Positions 41,195 to 51,071 of a DNA stretch of 64,000 nucleotides are shown piece after piece. The stretch's first letter is position 1. Every line of letters starts with the position of its first letter. The stretch is taken from positions 1 to 64,000 of the forward strand of contig JOAA01000010.1 of NCBI GenBank assembly GCA_000720375.1, in the 5' to 3' direction. A model generated the notes under the pieces. The model was given only the letters and a program-made list of their open reading frames with translations, ran no database searches and was not told the origin of the DNA. This DNA is from Rhodococcus rhodnii. Lineage in GTDB: Bacteria > Actinomycetota > Actinomycetes > Mycobacteriales > Pseudonocardiaceae. Both the position numbers and the translations under genes were made by a program.

Positions 41195-43246
41195 TCAGTG
41201 CAGCGGCGGCATCGTGTTGATCACCGAGAGCTGGCAGGTCGCCGTGCTCGTGGCGTTCGGGTCGCTCTCCGACTTCGCCGTGAGCGTCACCGTCGCGTGC
41301 GGCATGCCACCGGCCGCGCGCACCGCGTTGACGGGAACGTTGACGGTCGTCCCGGCCTTGGCGGTGACGATTTCCGAAGGCAGCTGGACGCTCCACCCGT
41401 TGCCGGCCACCGAAGCCGACAGCCGGTAGACGTCAGAGTCCACGTAAGCGCTGACGTCCTCGGGGTGGCCATTGCTGAACGGACGCACCTGGCCGGTGTT
41501 GCGCAACGGGAACTGGCAGGTCGCGACCTCGGCAGGGACCCGGCCGACCGGGTTGCCCCGGCTGACGGAAACCCCGCGGGTGTGCGGGCCTTGACCGTCC
41601 AGCGACCGCACGGCCAGCTTGTAGCTCAGCACTCCCTTGTCGTCACGGTTGACGTCAAGGACGTAGAAGTGCAGCCGGTTGGCCGTGTCGACGTATTCGT
41701 ACTTCGTGCCCGAGTTCGTTCCGGCGTGGAACAAGGCATCCGACAGCTGCCGGTAGTCCCCGATCGTGTAGTACTGCTTCGTCCCATCAGGACGGACGAA
41801 GTCGACGGTCCGGATGTCCTCCGGGTGTGAGTCGACGACCCACACGAACGGTGTCGCATCGGCGTTCTTGGTCTTCGACAGCATCACGCCGGAGTCCGGT
41901 GTGAAGGAGTCGTAGCCGATCCGGTCGACCACCTCGACGGTGTAGTTGTTGTAGCTTCCGCCGTCGCACAACGGATCCGTGGACGTGTTGCACGTCGGCG
42001 ACAGGTCACGGTTCATCGTGATGTTCGCGCCCGTCAGACCGGTCCGGCCGGCCGGGCCCATCGGGATCGCGCGAGCGGTCACGTTCATCACGACAACACC
42101 CGACGTGGCAAGGGCTTCTCGCGACAGCCGCAGGATGTTCGCCTCGTCCACGATGTTGAGCTTCATCTTGTCCCGCAACGTGTGCTGCACACCCGCGGCG
42201 CCGCCTTGCGTCGCGGGAATGTGGAACCGTGTGTGCGGACCGCCCGGACCGTTGAAGGTTCCACGGTCAAGCATGCTCCACGGCCCAGCACCCGCACGGC
42301 GTTGCGGTGTGCCGTAAGGGTTGTTGTAGTTGTCGGCGATGCCGAAGACGTGGCTCAGCTCGTGCGAGAACGTGCCGAGTCCGGAGCTCTCGGCCTGCGT
42401 CGTCGTCTTGCCCGAGGCGTTCGGCCAGTGGTTCGCCGCCGCCTGCCATGTCGTCCATGGCACGTACCGGGTCTTGGCGCACCGGGGTTTGGTCGGGTCC
42501 GGGCCGCCGAACTCGGCCGGGATCGACTCGCAGTTGGCGAACTTCATCTCGCCGAACTCTTGCCACGTCGAGGATTCGTCGTTGCCCGCGGTCTGGTAGA
42601 AGATCACGTCGTACTTGCTGTCGATGTCCGAGCCCTGCTCGGCCCGCCACGCGCCGCCCAGGTCGGTGCGCAGGCTGCGGGTGCAGCGGTCACCCGTCGG
42701 GCAGCTGCCCGCGGCCTGATCCCATTCGTTGAAGCCGTATTCGTGCTTCTTGCCCGGCATCCGGTACACGCCGAACGCGTCGAGGGTGACGCCGATCCGG
42801 CCGTTGGAGACCTCCATCCAGTACCCGTGCATCGTCAGGCCGTGGTTGATCTCCTGCGGCTTGTTCAGGAAATCCCGGTAGAAGTTCGCGACCTGCTTGG
42901 GGTCGAGCCGTAAGTCCGAACGCGGGTTGTTGTAGATGTCGGTGTTGCGCGCTCGGGTGATGGCGAACTGCTCGTTCGGGTAATCGCCGAGCACGAGCGC
43001 TGCCTTGATGGTGCGGACCGAACCCTTGCGGTTCGGATCGGACCAGTCGATGTCGGGGACCTTGCGCAGGTCCTGCCACGTCATCGCGTCCGGATTCTCC
43101 CAGTTCTGCGGGTCGACGGGGGCGAGGACTTCCGCCGCGCTCGGCCATGGTCTGCCGGGCGCGGCGTATGCGGGCGCCGAAGCGAGCGCGACACCTAAGC
43201 CCGTGACGACCATTAACGAAAGCAAACGACGGCCGGGTGGGGACAT
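41195..43246 (-). CDS. Secreted M6-family metalloprotease
   Basis: 683 residues with a signal peptide (cleavage near AYAAP). The zinc motif HELSHVFGIADNY (about 296-308) carries HExxH; the surrounding SSGLGTFSHE and GPWSMLDRG (Met-turn) stretches fit the immune inhibitor A (M6) family. The C-terminal 130 residues form a beta domain (SVQLPSEIVTAKAGTTVNVPV). An extracellular protease of unknown substrate. Confidence 0.85.
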   Translation of the reverse strand: MSPPGRRLLSLMVVTGLGVALASAPAYAAPGRPWPSAAEVLAPVDPQNWENPDAMTWQDLRKVPDIDWSDPNRKGSVRTIKAALVLGDYPNEQFAITRARNTDIYNNPRSDLRLDPKQVANFYRDFLNKPQEINHGLTMHGYWMEVSNGRIGVTLDAFGVYRMPGKKHEYGFNEWDQAAGSCPTGDRCTRSLRTDLGGAWRAEQGSDIDSKYDVIFYQTAGNDESSTWQEFGEMKFANCESIPAEFGGPDPTKPRCAKTRYVPWTTWQAAANHWPNASGKTTTQAESSGLGTFSHELSHVFGIADNYNNPYGTPQRRAGAGPWSMLDRGTFNGPGGPHTRFHIPATQGGAAGVQHTLRDKMKLNIVDEANILRLSREALATSGVVVMNVTARAIPMGPAGRTGLTGANITMNRDLSPTCNTSTDPLCDGGSYNNYTVEVVDRIGYDSFTPDSGVMLSKTKNADATPFVWVVDSHPEDIRTVDFVRPDGTKQYYTIGDYRQLSDALFHAGTNSGTKYEYVDTANRLHFYVLDVNRDDKGVLSYKLAVRSLDGQGPHTRGVSVSRGNPVGRVPAEVATCQFPLRNTGQVRPFSNGHPEDVSAYVDSDVYRLSASVAGNGWSVQLPSEIVTAKAGTTVNVPVNAVRAAGGMPHATVTLTAKSESDPNATSTATCQLSVINTMPPLH

Positions 43247-43381
43247 GACATTCCTTCCGGACGGAAGCAGGGAAAGAAAAGCCTGTCCCGCGAGCTTATG
43301 AGCGCGCTCTGATACCGATCAATCGGCCGAAAGTCGGCCCTTCCGGCGAAAAGTCCGGCCAGCCAGAACGGAACGAGCCGG

Positions 43382-43873
43382 TCACTCCGCCGAAACCCGG
43401 CCCCCGTCGTTGCCGGGCAGGTCCGGCCGCGACCACGCGGCACGGAACCAGTACGTCGCGATCACCACCATCGCGATCTCGGCGATGACCAGTCCGATGC
43501 CCGGCGACGCGTCCGGCGTCGACTGCCGCGACCAGATCGCCAGCACGCCGTCGACCGACGCGAACCAGCCACCGATGGCGCACACCCAGGTCAACGCCCA
43601 TCGCCGGGTGATCAACGCCAGCATCGAGCCGAGCACGCCGAACCCGACCGAAGTCGCGGCGAACAGCCGGGGCACCACGCCCGCCTTGCCCTCGACCTGG
43701 CCGAGCAACACCTGCCAGCCGTTCGCGCCGTTGAGCCACGGCAGCAGCTGGCCGATCAGCAGCACCATCACCGCCGCCGAGATCACGATCGCCCTCGCGC
43801 CAAGGTCGACCGTACGGATCGCCTTGCGCTCCACCGCGTCGATCTCCTCGCGCAGGCGGTCGACCTCGCTCAT
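43382..43873 (-). CDS. Four-helix membrane protein, Rv2732c-like
   Basis: 163 residues from the ATG at 43873, which overlaps the miaB stop as ATGA. A short N-terminal helix ([17 protein letters not shown]) precedes four membrane segments. It matches the position of Rv2732c next to miaB in mycobacteria; function unknown. Confidence 0.8.
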   Translation of the reverse strand: MSEVDRLREEIDAVERKAIRTVDLGARAIVISAAVMVLLIGQLLPWLNGANGWQVLLGQVEGKAGVVPRLFAATSVGFGVLGSMLALITRRWALTWVCAIGGWFASVDGVLAIWSRQSTPDASPGIGLVIAEIAMVVIATYWFRAAWSRPDLPGNDGGRVSAE

Positions 43874-45351
43874 CGGACCGCACATCCTTCTTCGCTCGTC
43901 GCAACCGCCGGCGGCGTGCCGAAGCCGGGCAGCCCGAGGCTGATCCCGTTGGTCTTCGGCCGCAGACCGGCCTCCGAGTTGTCGCCCGCCCGGGTCCGCC
44001 GGTGGCTCACCAACGGGCCGTCGGCCACGAGGTGGTGCGGCGCGCCGTAGGTCACCGTCGCCTCGACCACGTCTCCGGGCCTTATCTGGGCCTCTCCCGG
44101 CGTGAAATGCACCAGCCGACCATCTCTGGCCCGGCCGCTCATCCGGAGCGTGTCAGCGTCCTTACGGCCCTCTCCGGCGGACACCAGCACCTCGAGGGTC
44201 TTGCCGACCAGTTCCTTGTTCAGCTCCCAGGAGATCTCCTCCTGCAGCGCCACCAGCCGGTCGTAGCGCTCCTGCACGACCTGCTTGGGCACCTGGGCGT
44301 CCATGTCGGCGGCGGGCGTGCCGGGCCGCTTGGAGTACTGGAACGTGAACGCGCCCATGAACCGGGCCTGGCGGACCACGTCCAGCGTGCCCTGGAAGTC
44401 CTCCTCGGTCTCACCGGGGAAGCCGACGATGATGTCGGTGGTCAGCGCCGCGTCCGGCATGGCCGCGCGGACCTTCTCGATGATCCCGAGGTAGCGCTCG
44501 GAGCGGTACGACCGGCGCATCGCCTTGAGCACCCGGTCGGAGCCGGACTGCAGCGGCATGTGCAGCTGGTGGCAGACGTTCGGGGTCTCGGCCATCGCCG
44601 CGATCACGTCGTCGGTGAAGTCCTTGGGGTGCGGCGAGGTGAACCGGACCCGCTCGAGCCCCTCGATCTCGCCGGTGGCCCGCAGCAGCTTGCCGAACGC
44701 CAGCCGGTCGCCGAACTCCACGCCGTAGGAGTTGACGTTCTGGCCGAGCAGCGTCACCTCGAGCACGCCCTCGTCCACAAGTGCCTGCACCTCGGCGAGG
44801 ATCTCGCCGGGACGACGGTCCTTCTCCTTGCCGCGCAACGACGGCACGATGCAGAACGTGCACGTGTTGTTACAGCCGACCGAGATCGACACCCAGCCGG
44901 AGTAGGCCGAGTCGCGCCGCGCGGGCAGGCTTGACGGGAAGACTTCGAGCGCCTCGAGGATCTCGACCTGGGCCTCCTCGTTGTGCCGGGCGCGCTCCAG
45001 CAACGTCGGCAGCGAGCCGATGTTGTGCGTGCCGAACACCACGTCCACCCAGGGCGCGCGCTTGACGATCTCGCCCTTGTCCTTCTGCGCGAGGCAGCCG
45101 CCGACGGCGATCTGCATGCCGGGGTGGGCCTTCTTGGTCGGCAGCAGGTGGCCGAGGTTGCCGTAGAGCTTGTTGTCCGCGTTCTCCCGGACCGCGCACG
45201 TGTTGAGGACCATCAGGTCAGGCGTCTCGTCGCCGGTCGCGGCCGTGTAGCCGGCCTCCTCGAGCATGCCGGCCAGCCGTTCGGAGTCGTGCACGTTCAT
45301 CTGGCAACCGAACGTACGGACTTGATACGTTTTCGAAACGCCACTGCTCAC
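43870..45351 (-). CDS. miaB: tRNA methylthiotransferase MiaB
   Basis: 493 residues. Radical-SAM enzyme that adds the methylthio group to i6A37 of tRNA. An N-terminal MTTase domain ([13 protein letters not shown]; Cys at NTCAVRENA and GGCLAQ) precedes the radical SAM motif CNNTCTFC and a C-terminal TRAM domain. Translationally coupled to the membrane protein gene downstream. Confidence 0.95.
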   Translation of the reverse strand: MSSGVSKTYQVRTFGCQMNVHDSERLAGMLEEAGYTAATGDETPDLMVLNTCAVRENADNKLYGNLGHLLPTKKAHPGMQIAVGGCLAQKDKGEIVKRAPWVDVVFGTHNIGSLPTLLERARHNEEAQVEILEALEVFPSSLPARRDSAYSGWVSISVGCNNTCTFCIVPSLRGKEKDRRPGEILAEVQALVDEGVLEVTLLGQNVNSYGVEFGDRLAFGKLLRATGEIEGLERVRFTSPHPKDFTDDVIAAMAETPNVCHQLHMPLQSGSDRVLKAMRRSYRSERYLGIIEKVRAAMPDAALTTDIIVGFPGETEEDFQGTLDVVRQARFMGAFTFQYSKRPGTPAADMDAQVPKQVVQERYDRLVALQEEISWELNKELVGKTLEVLVSAGEGRKDADTLRMSGRARDGRLVHFTPGEAQIRPGDVVEATVTYGAPHHLVADGPLVSHRRTRAGDNSEAGLRPKTNGISLGLPGFGTPPAVATSEEGCAVR

Positions 45352-45444
45352 GGGACCAGGGTAGACCGTGCATTTCGTAGCTGTTCGGACCGGTGGCGGC
45401 CCGTGACGAATCCAACGCCGACGTTCGCCAGGGAAGCTGCCGGG

Positions 45445-45718
45445 TTATGCCCTGAACAGCTCAATTGCGGACGGGTGTGCCGACGACGTGGAGTCGGAGG
45501 TGTACTCGCCGGTGCGGTATTTCGTGATGACCATCCCTGTCGGAGTAAAACACCGTCCGGGACATCCAACCCTCGCGGTCGCTCTTGCGACCAGCGTGAA
45601 CCGCGTATCGACGATCGGTTCACCCGGGCTGTTATCGGATCCCGCCACCACTGGTGTCCGTCCAGCCCTTGCTGACCACGTCTGGCACCATCTTGACTTC
45701 TTCCCCTGTGGAGGGGAT
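45445..45718 (-). ncRNA. Candidate omega-RNA / right-end region of the TnpB element
   Basis: The typical TnpB product would end about residue 410 (near 45708), and the in-frame run-on to 45445 has no family similarity. The stretch begins with the hairpin TCCCCT-GTGG-AGGGGA (45703-45718), of the kind at IS605-family right ends. omega-RNAs normally cover the 3' end of tnpB and the following element end. The exact 3' boundary, and so the guide, cannot be seen. Confidence 0.4.
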
Positions 45719-46938
45719 TCCCGCTTTCGCAAGCGGGCTTCCTGGTTCACAGCCGATTGCGGAAGGGGGGACCCTTGCCGTCTGACATCAGCTCCGCAGG
45801 CATCGCCCAAGGTGTCGCCTCGGGCTACGGCTCGACCAGCCGCAAGGATGTTCCTGGCCGCGTTGATGTCCCGATCGTGGCGGGTGCGGCAGGCCGGGCA
45901 CGTCCAGTGCCTGACCGACAATGTCAACTCCGCAAGCAGGTGCCCACAGGTGGAGCAGGTTTTGCTGGACGGGTACCAGCGGTCGACCACCACTAGCGTC
46001 TTCCCCGCGCGCATGGCCTTGTACTCCAACTGGCGGCGGAACTCACCCCAGCCGCAGCCGGAGATCGCCCTGGCAAGGCGCTTATTGCGGACCATGTTGG
46101 CGACCGCGAGGTCTTCGACGGCGATCAGGTTATGGTCGCGGACCAGACGCGTGGACTGGCGATGCAGGAAATCTTGTCGCGAATTGCGGACCTTACGATG
46201 CGCCCGTGCCACCATAGCCTTGGCTTTCCGCCGGTTCACGCTGTCTCTCTGGCAGCGAGCCATCCTCCGCTGATATCGCGCCAGGTTACGGGCCTTGCGT
46301 TCCAGATGACGGGGGTTGGCGACGCGATCCCCGGTGGAGTCGACCATGAAATCCGCAACCCCGAGATCTATACCGATTTCCGGGCCAATGCCTGGCGCTG
46401 GTCCAGAACCTCCAGCGGTGGTGTCGCCGGTGTCGATGGCGAAGGTCACATACCAGCGCCCGTCCGGCTCCCGCGACACGACCACCATCGTCGGGTTCAT
46501 CGTGGCCGGGTCGATCTCCGGCCAGGACCACACAAACCGCAACGCGGCACTGATCTTCGCCAAGAACAACTGCCCGTCACGCATCCGGAACGCCGAACGC
46601 GTGTAATGCGCAGACTGCTTCCCGGCACGGGACTTGAAACGCGGATAACGCGCGCGACCAGCGAAAAAGTTGGCGAACGCGGCATGCTGGTGCCGCAACG
46701 TCTGCTGCAACGGAACACTCGACACCTCGGACAGAAACGCCAACTCCTGCGTGCGTTTCCACCCGGTCAACGCGGTGTCGGTCTCCCGATACGAGGTGCG
46801 CTTGCCCTCAACACGCCAAGCGTGGTACCGCTCGGCCAGCGTTTTGTTCCACACCAGGCGCACACACCCGAACGTGCGATTCAGCACCGTAACCTGTTCA
46901 GGACCCGGGTAGGCCCTGCACCGGTACGCCGTCCGCAT
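45445..46938 (-). CDS. tnpB: TnpB, RNA-guided nuclease of IS200/IS605-type element
   Basis: 497 residues as read. RuvC-like nuclease with all three acidic residues: Asp191 (GIDLGVADF), Glu275 (AVEDLAVANM) and Asp357 (RHDRDINAA), and a zinc finger of Cys328/331 and Cys347/350. The N-terminal OrfB HTH domain is intact. No tnpA lies nearby, so this is an IS1341-type solo tnpB. The last 85 or so residues look like non-coding element end read in frame. Inserted between miaB and the TAXI gene. Confidence 0.88.
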   Translation of the reverse strand: MRTAYRCRAYPGPEQVTVLNRTFGCVRLVWNKTLAERYHAWRVEGKRTSYRETDTALTGWKRTQELAFLSEVSSVPLQQTLRHQHAAFANFFAGRARYPRFKSRAGKQSAHYTRSAFRMRDGQLFLAKISAALRFVWSWPEIDPATMNPTMVVVSREPDGRWYVTFAIDTGDTTAGGSGPAPGIGPEIGIDLGVADFMVDSTGDRVANPRHLERKARNLARYQRRMARCQRDSVNRRKAKAMVARAHRKVRNSRQDFLHRQSTRLVRDHNLIAVEDLAVANMVRNKRLARAISGCGWGEFRRQLEYKAMRAGKTLVVVDRWYPSSKTCSTCGHLLAELTLSVRHWTCPACRTRHDRDINAARNILAAGRAVARGDTLGDACGADVRRQGSPLPQSAVNQEARLRKRESPPQGKKSRWCQTWSARAGRTPVVAGSDNSPGEPIVDTRFTLVARATARVGCPGRCFTPTGMVITKYRTGEYTSDSTSSAHPSAIELFRA

Positions 46939-47070
46939 AAAGATCAGCCTACGAGGAGGGGCCGTGAGTACGCGTCATTCTGGTTGCCGTGTCGCTGAGC
47001 ATCTTTCGCACGCAAGCGACACATTTCCTCCCGGCCCTGCAGGACAGGCCATCCACGCTACAAAGGACCG

Positions 47071-47985
47071 GTGACCGTGTCTCGAAAGCTCGTCACGCTG
47101 ATTACGGTGCTGCTGGTCCTGGCCGGTTGTACGAGTGTGACCGAGAACCTCCGGCTGACCATCGCGACCGGGTTCGCCGGCGGCGTCTACAACAAGCTTG
47201 GCCGCGCACTGGCGTGCGAATGGTCCAAGCAGACCGGCATGGCGGTGCCTGCCGTGCTGGAGACCGTCGGCTCGATCGACAACATCAACCGGCTGGAATC
47301 GGGCCAGGCGGACATCGCGTTCAGCGCCGCCGACGTCGCGGTCGACCGGCGCAACGACAAGTTCAGCGCGCTGGCCCGGATCTACGACGACTACCTGCAC
47401 ATCGTCGTGCGGGCGGACTCCCCGATCCGGACGATGGCCGACCTGAACGGCAAACGGATCGGCGTCGGCGCGGCGAACTCGGGCGTCATCAAGATCGCCG
47501 ACCGGGTGCTGGACATCACCAAGATCGACGCCCAGCGCCTGCAGTACGGCCTGCCGCAGTCGACAGAGGCGCTGAAGAAGCGGGAGATCGACGCGTTCTT
47601 CTGGTCCGGCGGCCTGCCGACCGACGAGATCGTCCAGCTGGGCAAGGACGAGAACGTCCGCCTGCTCGACATGAGCGAGCAGATGAGGACGATCCGGAGC
47701 GTTTTCCGCTACTACGGTGCCGCGACGATCCCGCTGTCGACCTACCGGACCGCCAACACCGTGCCGGTGACCACGTTGACCGTGCCGAACCTGTTGATGG
47801 TGACCGACCGGCTGTCCCCCGGCGCCGCCAAGGCGCTGACCCAGGGCATTTTCGCGGCGCAGGAGGAGCTGGCGAACGTCAGCAGGGCGGCCAACTCGAT
47901 CGACATCCGCTCGGCCGTGGAAACCCAGCCTGTTCCGCTGCACCCCGGCGCACGCGAGTACTACCGCGACGAGAAACGGATCTAG
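47071..47985 (+). CDS. TAXI-family TRAP transporter solute-binding lipoprotein
   Basis: 304 residues from GTG. A lipoprotein signal (LVLAGC) anchors it to the outer face of the membrane. The TAXI fold motifs are seen: LTIATGFAGGVYNKLG, VGSIDNINRLESGQADIAF. No TRAP membrane subunits adjoin it; orphan TAXI proteins in Actinobacteria often sit beside a two-component system, as here after the NACHT gene. Ligand unknown. Its stop overlaps the convergent NACHT gene by 4 bp. Confidence 0.85.
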   Translation: MTVSRKLVTLITVLLVLAGCTSVTENLRLTIATGFAGGVYNKLGRALACEWSKQTGMAVPAVLETVGSIDNINRLESGQADIAFSAADVAVDRRNDKFSALARIYDDYLHIVVRADSPIRTMADLNGKRIGVGAANSGVIKIADRVLDITKIDAQRLQYGLPQSTEALKKREIDAFFWSGGLPTDEIVQLGKDENVRLLDMSEQMRTIRSVFRYYGAATIPLSTYRTANTVPVTTLTVPNLLMVTDRLSPGAAKALTQGIFAAQEELANVSRAANSIDIRSAVETQPVPLHPGAREYYRDEKRI

Positions 47986-50900
47986 CCGTATTCCTTTTCG
48001 AGAGCCGCCAAGATTCGCGCACGAAATCCGCCGTTCAACCCGCAGTCGAGCTCGTCTGCCATGCGGCGCATTTCATCGACACCAAAAGGCTCCGAAAGGT
48101 AGAACCCGGCAACAAGTGCAGCGCGCTTGACACCCGTCTCCCTCGGCCCGCGGTACGACATCAACAACCGCACGAAGTCCACATGCGTCACCTTGTCAGA
48201 CACTTCCCAGAAGCCGACCAAAGGCGATTCGGTCAACATCAACGCGTTGAAGTACGAATATCCATCTTTGAAGCTTTGACGCCAGTAATCGAAAGCCTTC
48301 AGCTGCACCGCATTAACGAGTTCCGCGTCTTCCGGCGAATCAAGTACGTGAAATCCACCGACGAGTGCCCACATCGTCGAATGCATCACGGTTTGTGACG
48401 CGTCACCCAACTGAATGTACCATCGAGCAATCACTCGAGTAAGCAACGCGACGTCCTCGCGCGCGAACGCCAACACGGACGAGATGCCTCGACGAAACGC
48501 CCACGTCTCACGCGCAGACAAAATAATCGCCTGCATCGACGCCGCCGCGTCGTCACCGAGAATATCGGATCTCAGCCGCTCGACCGCACGCTCACCCTTC
48601 ACGCCAAGCGCCTGGCCCTCGTCGATCGCTATTTTTTCAGCGACATCACTGTAAGATTCGTACCATCGCAAGGAGTCATCGCGGTCGCCTTCGAAGACCA
48701 TGGAACGGAGCGTGTGAAAGTATTTTCCCCCACGTAATGCTCTGGCCAGTTGAATACGTCTGTCGCCCGAGTGGTCACACTCCACCACCGCTGCTATCGC
48801 TTGACGTACAACCTGCGGCGCGATGGGAACTTCATCCTCGAGGCATGCGATTATATTTCGCAGAATCACACCGTTCCGCGCTGGTTTCCGAGCCACCCGG
48901 TCATATGGCGTTCGAGCCTCCGTGGCCAGGCGCACCAACTCACGCACGATGTCTGCGGCACGAACACCGGACAGGACGGCACTGAGCGCCGTCACTTCCG
49001 TCCATAATCCCGCGTCCAGGTAATCCGAGAGGATCTTGTGCGGCGGCGCTTCGCGGAGATCCATTGGCAGCCACCCGTGGGCAATGGCTTTCGCGGCAAG
49101 GTATTCCTGAAAGCTCAGGTGGCGAAACTCGTAGACTGGCTGCAGCTCACCGCACTCCTCTCGATAACCAGTCAAGACCAGCAGGCTGCTGCGCTCCTCC
49201 ACCCGTCGAATCAGTTCGTGCACTGACAGTCGAGTGTAGGAAAGCCATTCCGGAAGGGCGGTCCTCGCGTCTGCCAGGAAGCTGGCGAGTTTGGCAGACG
49301 TGATCGTGGCGGTCCCGGCAATCATCATCTGATAGGCGACATAGGAGAGTTGCGGAACCACCTCGTCATGGTCGATGGGTTCATAACCTTCGACATTCCA
49401 TGTCCGCAACAAGACTTCGATAGCCCGGTGGTATAATTCCGAGCGTTTCTTCGGTAGCTGTCCAACCCAACGCTTGACCAACAACAACGTGGTCAGCAAT
49501 AAAGGGTTGCTGGCCAGCCGCCGCATACGATCAGACCCCAGGATGGCGTCGGCCAGCTCATCGGCCGCGGCATGAATTTCGGCACTGTCGCCGAACACCT
49601 CCCGGTGCCATAATCGGCACAGTTCCTTGATACCGCCGCTTGGCAGCTCGGCCATGCAGTAGCTCGAACACATCGACTCGACGATCCCAGCGACCGCGCG
49701 AAAGCCGAACTGCCGCGAAGTGACCACGAATCGAACCGACCGGTAGGTCGACATGAACGTGGCCAACTGCGTCATGAATGCCGACCGATCGGCTACATCA
49801 GCGATCTCGTCGAGTCCGTCCACCAGCACTATCGCTCTGCCACCGCGCAGTAGATCGCCGATGAACGAACGGAAGCCGTCCGCCAGATCCGGCCGCTCTG
49901 CCCGGTCAAGAAGACCGAAGATGATCGACGTGATCGGTTGCCGGACCGTGCTCTGATTCAGATTCCGACATCGGATGACCAACGGAAACAAATCACCATC
50001 CGGCAGGTCGCCGGGAGCAGCATCTCGCCCGACGCGACCCGCATAGGCTGTTGCCAGCCATTTGACCAATGTCGTCTTTCCAGACCCGGGCAGTCCGAGA
50101 ACCGCGATCCGTTGGTTCTCGCTTAGCACGGAGCCGATGCTCCTTGATGCGCCGAGGTGGTCTTCCATCACCATCTCTGTCACACCAAGGGGGACATAAA
50201 GGCTTTCCAAGCGGAAGGACCTGGTGCCCACCTCTTGATCCACCGGCAAACCATCGAGTGTGATATTTCCGCATTCGCGCATGACATAGTCGAGGTACGC
50301 CGTCTTGGCTTCATGTTCACTTCGACGATCATGCACGCCTTCATCTGTGATGAACGTCAGATCATCAAATCCCACCAAGGTCGCCACCGCACGCTGTGAC
50401 ATGACCTGACCGTCGGCGTGGACGACGCAGACGTGCGTCCGCACTCCGGAAGTTTGATAATACGCCACCCACAACCAACCATCCTGGGTGCCGACGAGTT
50501 CTAAATCCTCCTCGCGCCGCAACGACAGCCCGGCTCTACCGACGGCGCGTCCAGCTGCTTCAGCCGCAACCGTCGGCTTCACGACTATTCGGCCATCGAC
50601 TATGCTATCCACAATAGTCGGCCCATCTATCAGCGTGAACCGAGGTTCGGCGAACTCCAGCTCCTGTTCGATAGCCGTTTCCTTGAAACCTGACAACGAG
50701 ACGACGTAGCCATGCGTTCCTTCGCCGTACCGAAGTCTCTCGGCCTGTAAGACACCGGCGAATTTGTTCAGGTCGTCGCCGCCTATTTTCTTGACGGCAT
50801 ATGCTTTGCATTCTGCGACGAAGGCACGTCCTTCGAAACGATGGGTGCCGGTCACGTCCACCTCACGACCGGACTTGTGAATGTTGAAGCGGAGATCCCA

Positions 50901-50996
50901 GTACCCCAACGTCCGGAACAGATCGCCCATCAACAGGGTCAGCGTGTCACCTATCTCGTTCGATGAGTCGCCTACTACCCGGATGCCTGAAGACAA
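47982..50996 (-). CDS. PD-(D/E)XK nuclease-NACHT NTPase, probable phage defence protein
   Basis: 1004 residues from TTG, with GGGAGGA eight bases upstream. The N-terminus (about 1-130) is an Mrr-like restriction endonuclease domain with Asp47 and the ECK triplet 62-64. A linker of about 150 residues leads to a NACHT domain: Walker A GLPGSGKT 301-308, Walker B IVLVDGLDE 389-397 and sensor VTSRQFGF. The helical C-terminal half (about 550-1004) would act as sensor. Bacterial NACHT proteins protect against phages as single genes; the nuclease is the likely effector. GC content and codon choice look lower-GC than neighbours, suggesting transfer. Confidence 0.85.
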   Translation of the reverse strand: MSSGIRVVGDSSNEIGDTLTLLMGDLFRTLGYWDLRFNIHKSGREVDVTGTHRFEGRAFVAECKAYAVKKIGGDDLNKFAGVLQAERLRYGEGTHGYVVSLSGFKETAIEQELEFAEPRFTLIDGPTIVDSIVDGRIVVKPTVAAEAAGRAVGRAGLSLRREEDLELVGTQDGWLWVAYYQTSGVRTHVCVVHADGQVMSQRAVATLVGFDDLTFITDEGVHDRRSEHEAKTAYLDYVMRECGNITLDGLPVDQEVGTRSFRLESLYVPLGVTEMVMEDHLGASRSIGSVLSENQRIAVLGLPGSGKTTLVKWLATAYAGRVGRDAAPGDLPDGDLFPLVIRCRNLNQSTVRQPITSIIFGLLDRAERPDLADGFRSFIGDLLRGGRAIVLVDGLDEIADVADRSAFMTQLATFMSTYRSVRFVVTSRQFGFRAVAGIVESMCSSYCMAELPSGGIKELCRLWHREVFGDSAEIHAAADELADAILGSDRMRRLASNPLLLTTLLLVKRWVGQLPKKRSELYHRAIEVLLRTWNVEGYEPIDHDEVVPQLSYVAYQMMIAGTATITSAKLASFLADARTALPEWLSYTRLSVHELIRRVEERSSLLVLTGYREECGELQPVYEFRHLSFQEYLAAKAIAHGWLPMDLREAPPHKILSDYLDAGLWTEVTALSAVLSGVRAADIVRELVRLATEARTPYDRVARKPARNGVILRNIIACLEDEVPIAPQVVRQAIAAVVECDHSGDRRIQLARALRGGKYFHTLRSMVFEGDRDDSLRWYESYSDVAEKIAIDEGQALGVKGERAVERLRSDILGDDAAASMQAIILSARETWAFRRGISSVLAFAREDVALLTRVIARWYIQLGDASQTVMHSTMWALVGGFHVLDSPEDAELVNAVQLKAFDYWRQSFKDGYSYFNALMLTESPLVGFWEVSDKVTHVDFVRLLMSYRGPRETGVKRAALVAGFYLSEPFGVDEMRRMADELDCGLNGGFRARILAALEKEYG

Positions 50997-51071
50997 CTAG
51001 TCGGTCCTCCCGCTCACAGCAGCCGCAGACCGATCATTATGTCGTATCCAAGAGCCGCGATGAGAAAATTT

